NCBI GenBank assembly: GCA_037200525.1
Contig: JBBCGG010000001.1
Span: 3,340,501 to 3,404,500, forward strand
Length of the DNA: 64,000 nucleotides
Direction: 5' to 3'
From: Methylocella sp.
GTDB lineage: Bacteria; Pseudomonadota; Alphaproteobacteria; Rhizobiales; Beijerinckiaceae
Translations under genes and position numbers: made by a program
Shown here: in pieces, positions 62,238-64,000 of the stretch
Layout of the letters: the number at the start of each line of letters is the position of its first letter
Numbering within the stretch: the stretch's first letter is position 1
The notes under the pieces: model-generated
Databases searched by the model: none
Seen by the model: only the letters and a program-made list of their open reading frames with translations
What the model was told of the DNA's origin: nothing

Positions 62238-64000
62238 GTGACCGTGTTCGCCCTCCTTGCCATATCGCTTCTCCTCTACCTGGCCGGGGGCGTGGGATCG
62301 CTGTTGCTTGGGCGGTCAGACAGATGGGCAGCCCTTGTCGCAGGCGTCTCAGCGGCAGCGGGCGGCGTTTTAGGCGGGGCCGCTGCCTTGTCGGTGCTGA
62401 TCAACGGCAGCGGGTCAACTCTGGCGATGGCGGGACCGTTTCCCTTCGTTAGCTTCAGCCTGCGCCTCGATCCCCTGGCGGCCCTGATGGTGCTGGTCAT
62501 CTCCATCGTGACCATACCGGCCAGCATCTATTCGATATCCTACGTAAAGCTGTACGGGGGCCGGGGCGTCGGCGTGATGGGTTTTTTTCTGAACCTGTTC
62601 ATCGCCTCCATGGTCATGGTCGCGATTGTCGATAACGCCTTCTACTTCCTGCTATTTTGGGAGATGATGACTTTAGCCTCTTACTTCTTGGTCGTGTTTG
62701 ACGAGGACCAGGAGGCGGTCGACGCTGGCTTTCTGTATTTCTTCATCGCCCACGGCTTTTCCATGCTGGCGATGATCGCCTTTCTGCTCCTGTTCATGCA
62801 GACGGGCAGTCTGGAGTTTGCCGCTTTCAGGCTCGCCGGGCCGCCGACCTGGCTCGCATCCGTCATATTCCTACTCGCCTTCATTGGCTTCGGGGCCAAG
62901 GCGGGCATGATGCCGCTGCACGTGTGGCTGCCGAGAGCCCACCCTGCGGCCCCTTCGCACGCTTCGGCCCTGATGTCTGGCGTGATGATCAAGTTCGGCA
63001 TCTACGGCATCATCCGGGTGGGCATGGACTTCTTAGGCGCCGGATCGGCTTGGTGGGGCTGGCTGGTGCTTGCCTTCGGCGGCGTGTCAGCTGTGCTTGG
63101 CGTGCTTTATGCGCTTGCCGAGCACGATATAAAGCGCCTGCTCGCCTACCATAGCGTGGAGAATATCGGCATCATCCTGATGGGCGTCGGGGTGGGTATG
63201 ATCGGCATGGCCAATCATCAGCCTGTCGTGGCATCGCTGGGTCTGCTTGCCGCGCTCTACCATCTGCTGAACCACGCCACCTTCAAAGGTCTGCTGTTTC
63301 TGGGCGCAGGGTCGGTGCTTTACAGCGTATCGACGCGAGACATGGGAGAGATGGGCGGCCTTGGTCGGCGGATGCCGCGGACCGCCGTGTTCTTCCTGGT
63401 CGGCGCCCTGGCGATCTCAGCGATTCCGCCGCTGAACGGCTTTGTCAGCGAGTGGTTCACCTATCAAGCCTTCTTTGCCCTCGGCGGCGACGCGCAATTC
63501 GCCAGCCGTCTGCTCGGGCCGATCGCCGCGGTGATGCTCGCCTTCACCGGCGCGCTTGCGGTAATGTGTTTCGTCAAGGTCTGGGGGCTGGTATTCGGCG
63601 GCGCGGCGCGCAGCGTTCCTGCGGCCCGAGCGCGCGAAGTCCCCCGATCCATGCAGGTTGGTATGGGCGGTCTTGCTTTAGCGTGCGTGCTTTTGGGCCT
63701 CTGCGCGCCGCTGGTTGCGCCCCTGCTGAGCGGGGTGGTCTCAGCTCTGATCGGCGCGGCTCAAGCGCCCGTGGCCAGCGGGGCGGTCGTATTTCCGGGC
63801 GATCCAAATCAGGCGATGCTTTCTACCCCGCTTCTCGCCGTGATGATGTTGGGCCTGCTGGCCGCGCCGCTTCTGATTGCGGCGACCTATCGCGGCCGTC
63901 GCGATCAGACGCGTCGCATTTCCAAGGATGACTGGGCCTGCGGTTATCAGCACACGGGGCAGATGAGCGTCTCATCGGCCGGGTTCACCGAACCTCTGCG
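62238..64000 (+). CDS. hyfB: Hydrogenase-4 component B (HyfB/HycC), 3' partial
   Basis: The frame starts at a GTG two bases after the ferredoxin stop and is open to the window end (587 codons; relatives have about 670). It is a NuoL/MrpA-type polytopic proton-pump subunit with many hydrophobic helices. Conserved signals include F-W-E-M-M-T-L-A-S-Y, the P-L-H-V-W-L-P-R-A-H-P loop with a nearby Lys in G-F-G-A-K-A-G, and the D-I-K-R-L-L-A-Y-H-S-V-E-N segment. It anchors the hydrogenase in the inner membrane and may translocate protons. Confidence 0.93.
   Translation, partial: MTVFALLAISLLLYLAGGVGSLLLGRSDRWAALVAGVSAAAGGVLGGAAALSVLINGSGSTLAMAGPFPFVSFSLRLDPLAALMVLVISIVTIPASIYSISYVKLYGGRGVGVMGFFLNLFIASMVMVAIVDNAFYFLLFWEMMTLASYFLVVFDEDQEAVDAGFLYFFIAHGFSMLAMIAFLLLFMQTGSLEFAAFRLAGPPTWLASVIFLLAFIGFGAKAGMMPLHVWLPRAHPAAPSHASALMSGVMIKFGIYGIIRVGMDFLGAGSAWWGWLVLAFGGVSAVLGVLYALAEHDIKRLLAYHSVENIGIILMGVGVGMIGMANHQPVVASLGLLAALYHLLNHATFKGLLFLGAGSVLYSVSTRDMGEMGGLGRRMPRTAVFFLVGALAISAIPPLNGFVSEWFTYQAFFALGGDAQFASRLLGPIAAVMLAFTGALAVMCFVKVWGLVFGGAARSVPAARAREVPRSMQVGMGGLALACVLLGLCAPLVAPLLSGVVSALIGAAQAPVASGAVVFPGDPNQAMLSTPLLAVMMLGLLAAPLLIAATYRGRRDQTRRISKDDWACGYQHTGQMSVSSAGFTEPL

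Overview
The window is high-GC, densely coding DNA. Codon use, the Fnr/FixK-type box and the gene families point to an alphaproteobacterium, probably order Hyphomicrobiales (Beijerinckiaceae/Methylocystaceae-like). That placement is inference; no rRNA or other marker gene is present. The window falls into a metabolic/accessory half, a mobile-element-rich middle, and an intact hydrogen/formate operon at the right end.

Region 1 (1-14.6 kb): the 3' part of a type-B carboxylesterase that has lost its catalytic Ser and His; a formamidase plus isochorismatase-like hydrolase pair on the minus strand; a rightward set of GT1 glycosyltransferase, condensation-type acyltransferase and MFS exporter that looks like a small glycolipid pathway; two small secreted proteins; a glycosyltransferase remnant; a large secreted protein; and an IS3-family element beside a decayed sulfonate-type ABC transport locus (truncated permease, frameshifted binding protein).

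Region 2 (14.6-35.4 kb): three 866-bp IS5/IS427-type elements, all inserted at CTAG. Between them lie a large winged-helix/ATPase/TPR regulator and a 14-kb block with an ABM protein, an alpha/beta hydrolase, a glycosyltransferase, a SnoaL-like protein, a deleted NAD-formate dehydrogenase pseudogene, a DUF4126 membrane protein with a flavoprotein disulfide reductase, an aldehyde dehydrogenase, an AEC permease, a frameshifted fumarase fumC and an OprB-type porin. The block is bounded by two directly repeated, apparently identical IS copies. It also holds an inverted partial duplication whose second copy is fused to a glycosyltransferase remnant.

Region 3 (35.4-55 kb): a complete 3.45-kb transposon with 24-bp perfect inverted repeats and a 6-bp target duplication carries an IS1-like transposase, a HigB toxin, a HigA-ImmA fusion antitoxin and three small cargo genes. 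Next is a graveyard of transposase and small-gene remnants. Then come two converging pairs of tyrosine recombinases; one recombinase is split by two IS elements that each leave the frame restorable. They enclose a serine-recombinase fragment, two IS5-group elements, a dnaE2 fragment, a DUF6527 fragment and a collapsed three-gene defence locus (TerB-C / ATPase / helicase, Shango-like) whose helicase is still full length. A tRNA-fMet 3'-end-like sequence lies beside the second recombinase pair and may be an attachment scar.

Region 4 (55.7-64 kb): a perfect TTGAT-N4-ATCAA box precedes hypA-hypB-hypF-fdhF-hyfA-hyfB, an unbroken, mostly overlapping operon for NiFe-hydrogenase maturation plus a formate-hydrogenlyase type complex. 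Its formate dehydrogenase is the cysteine, not selenocysteine, form. hyfB runs off the window end.
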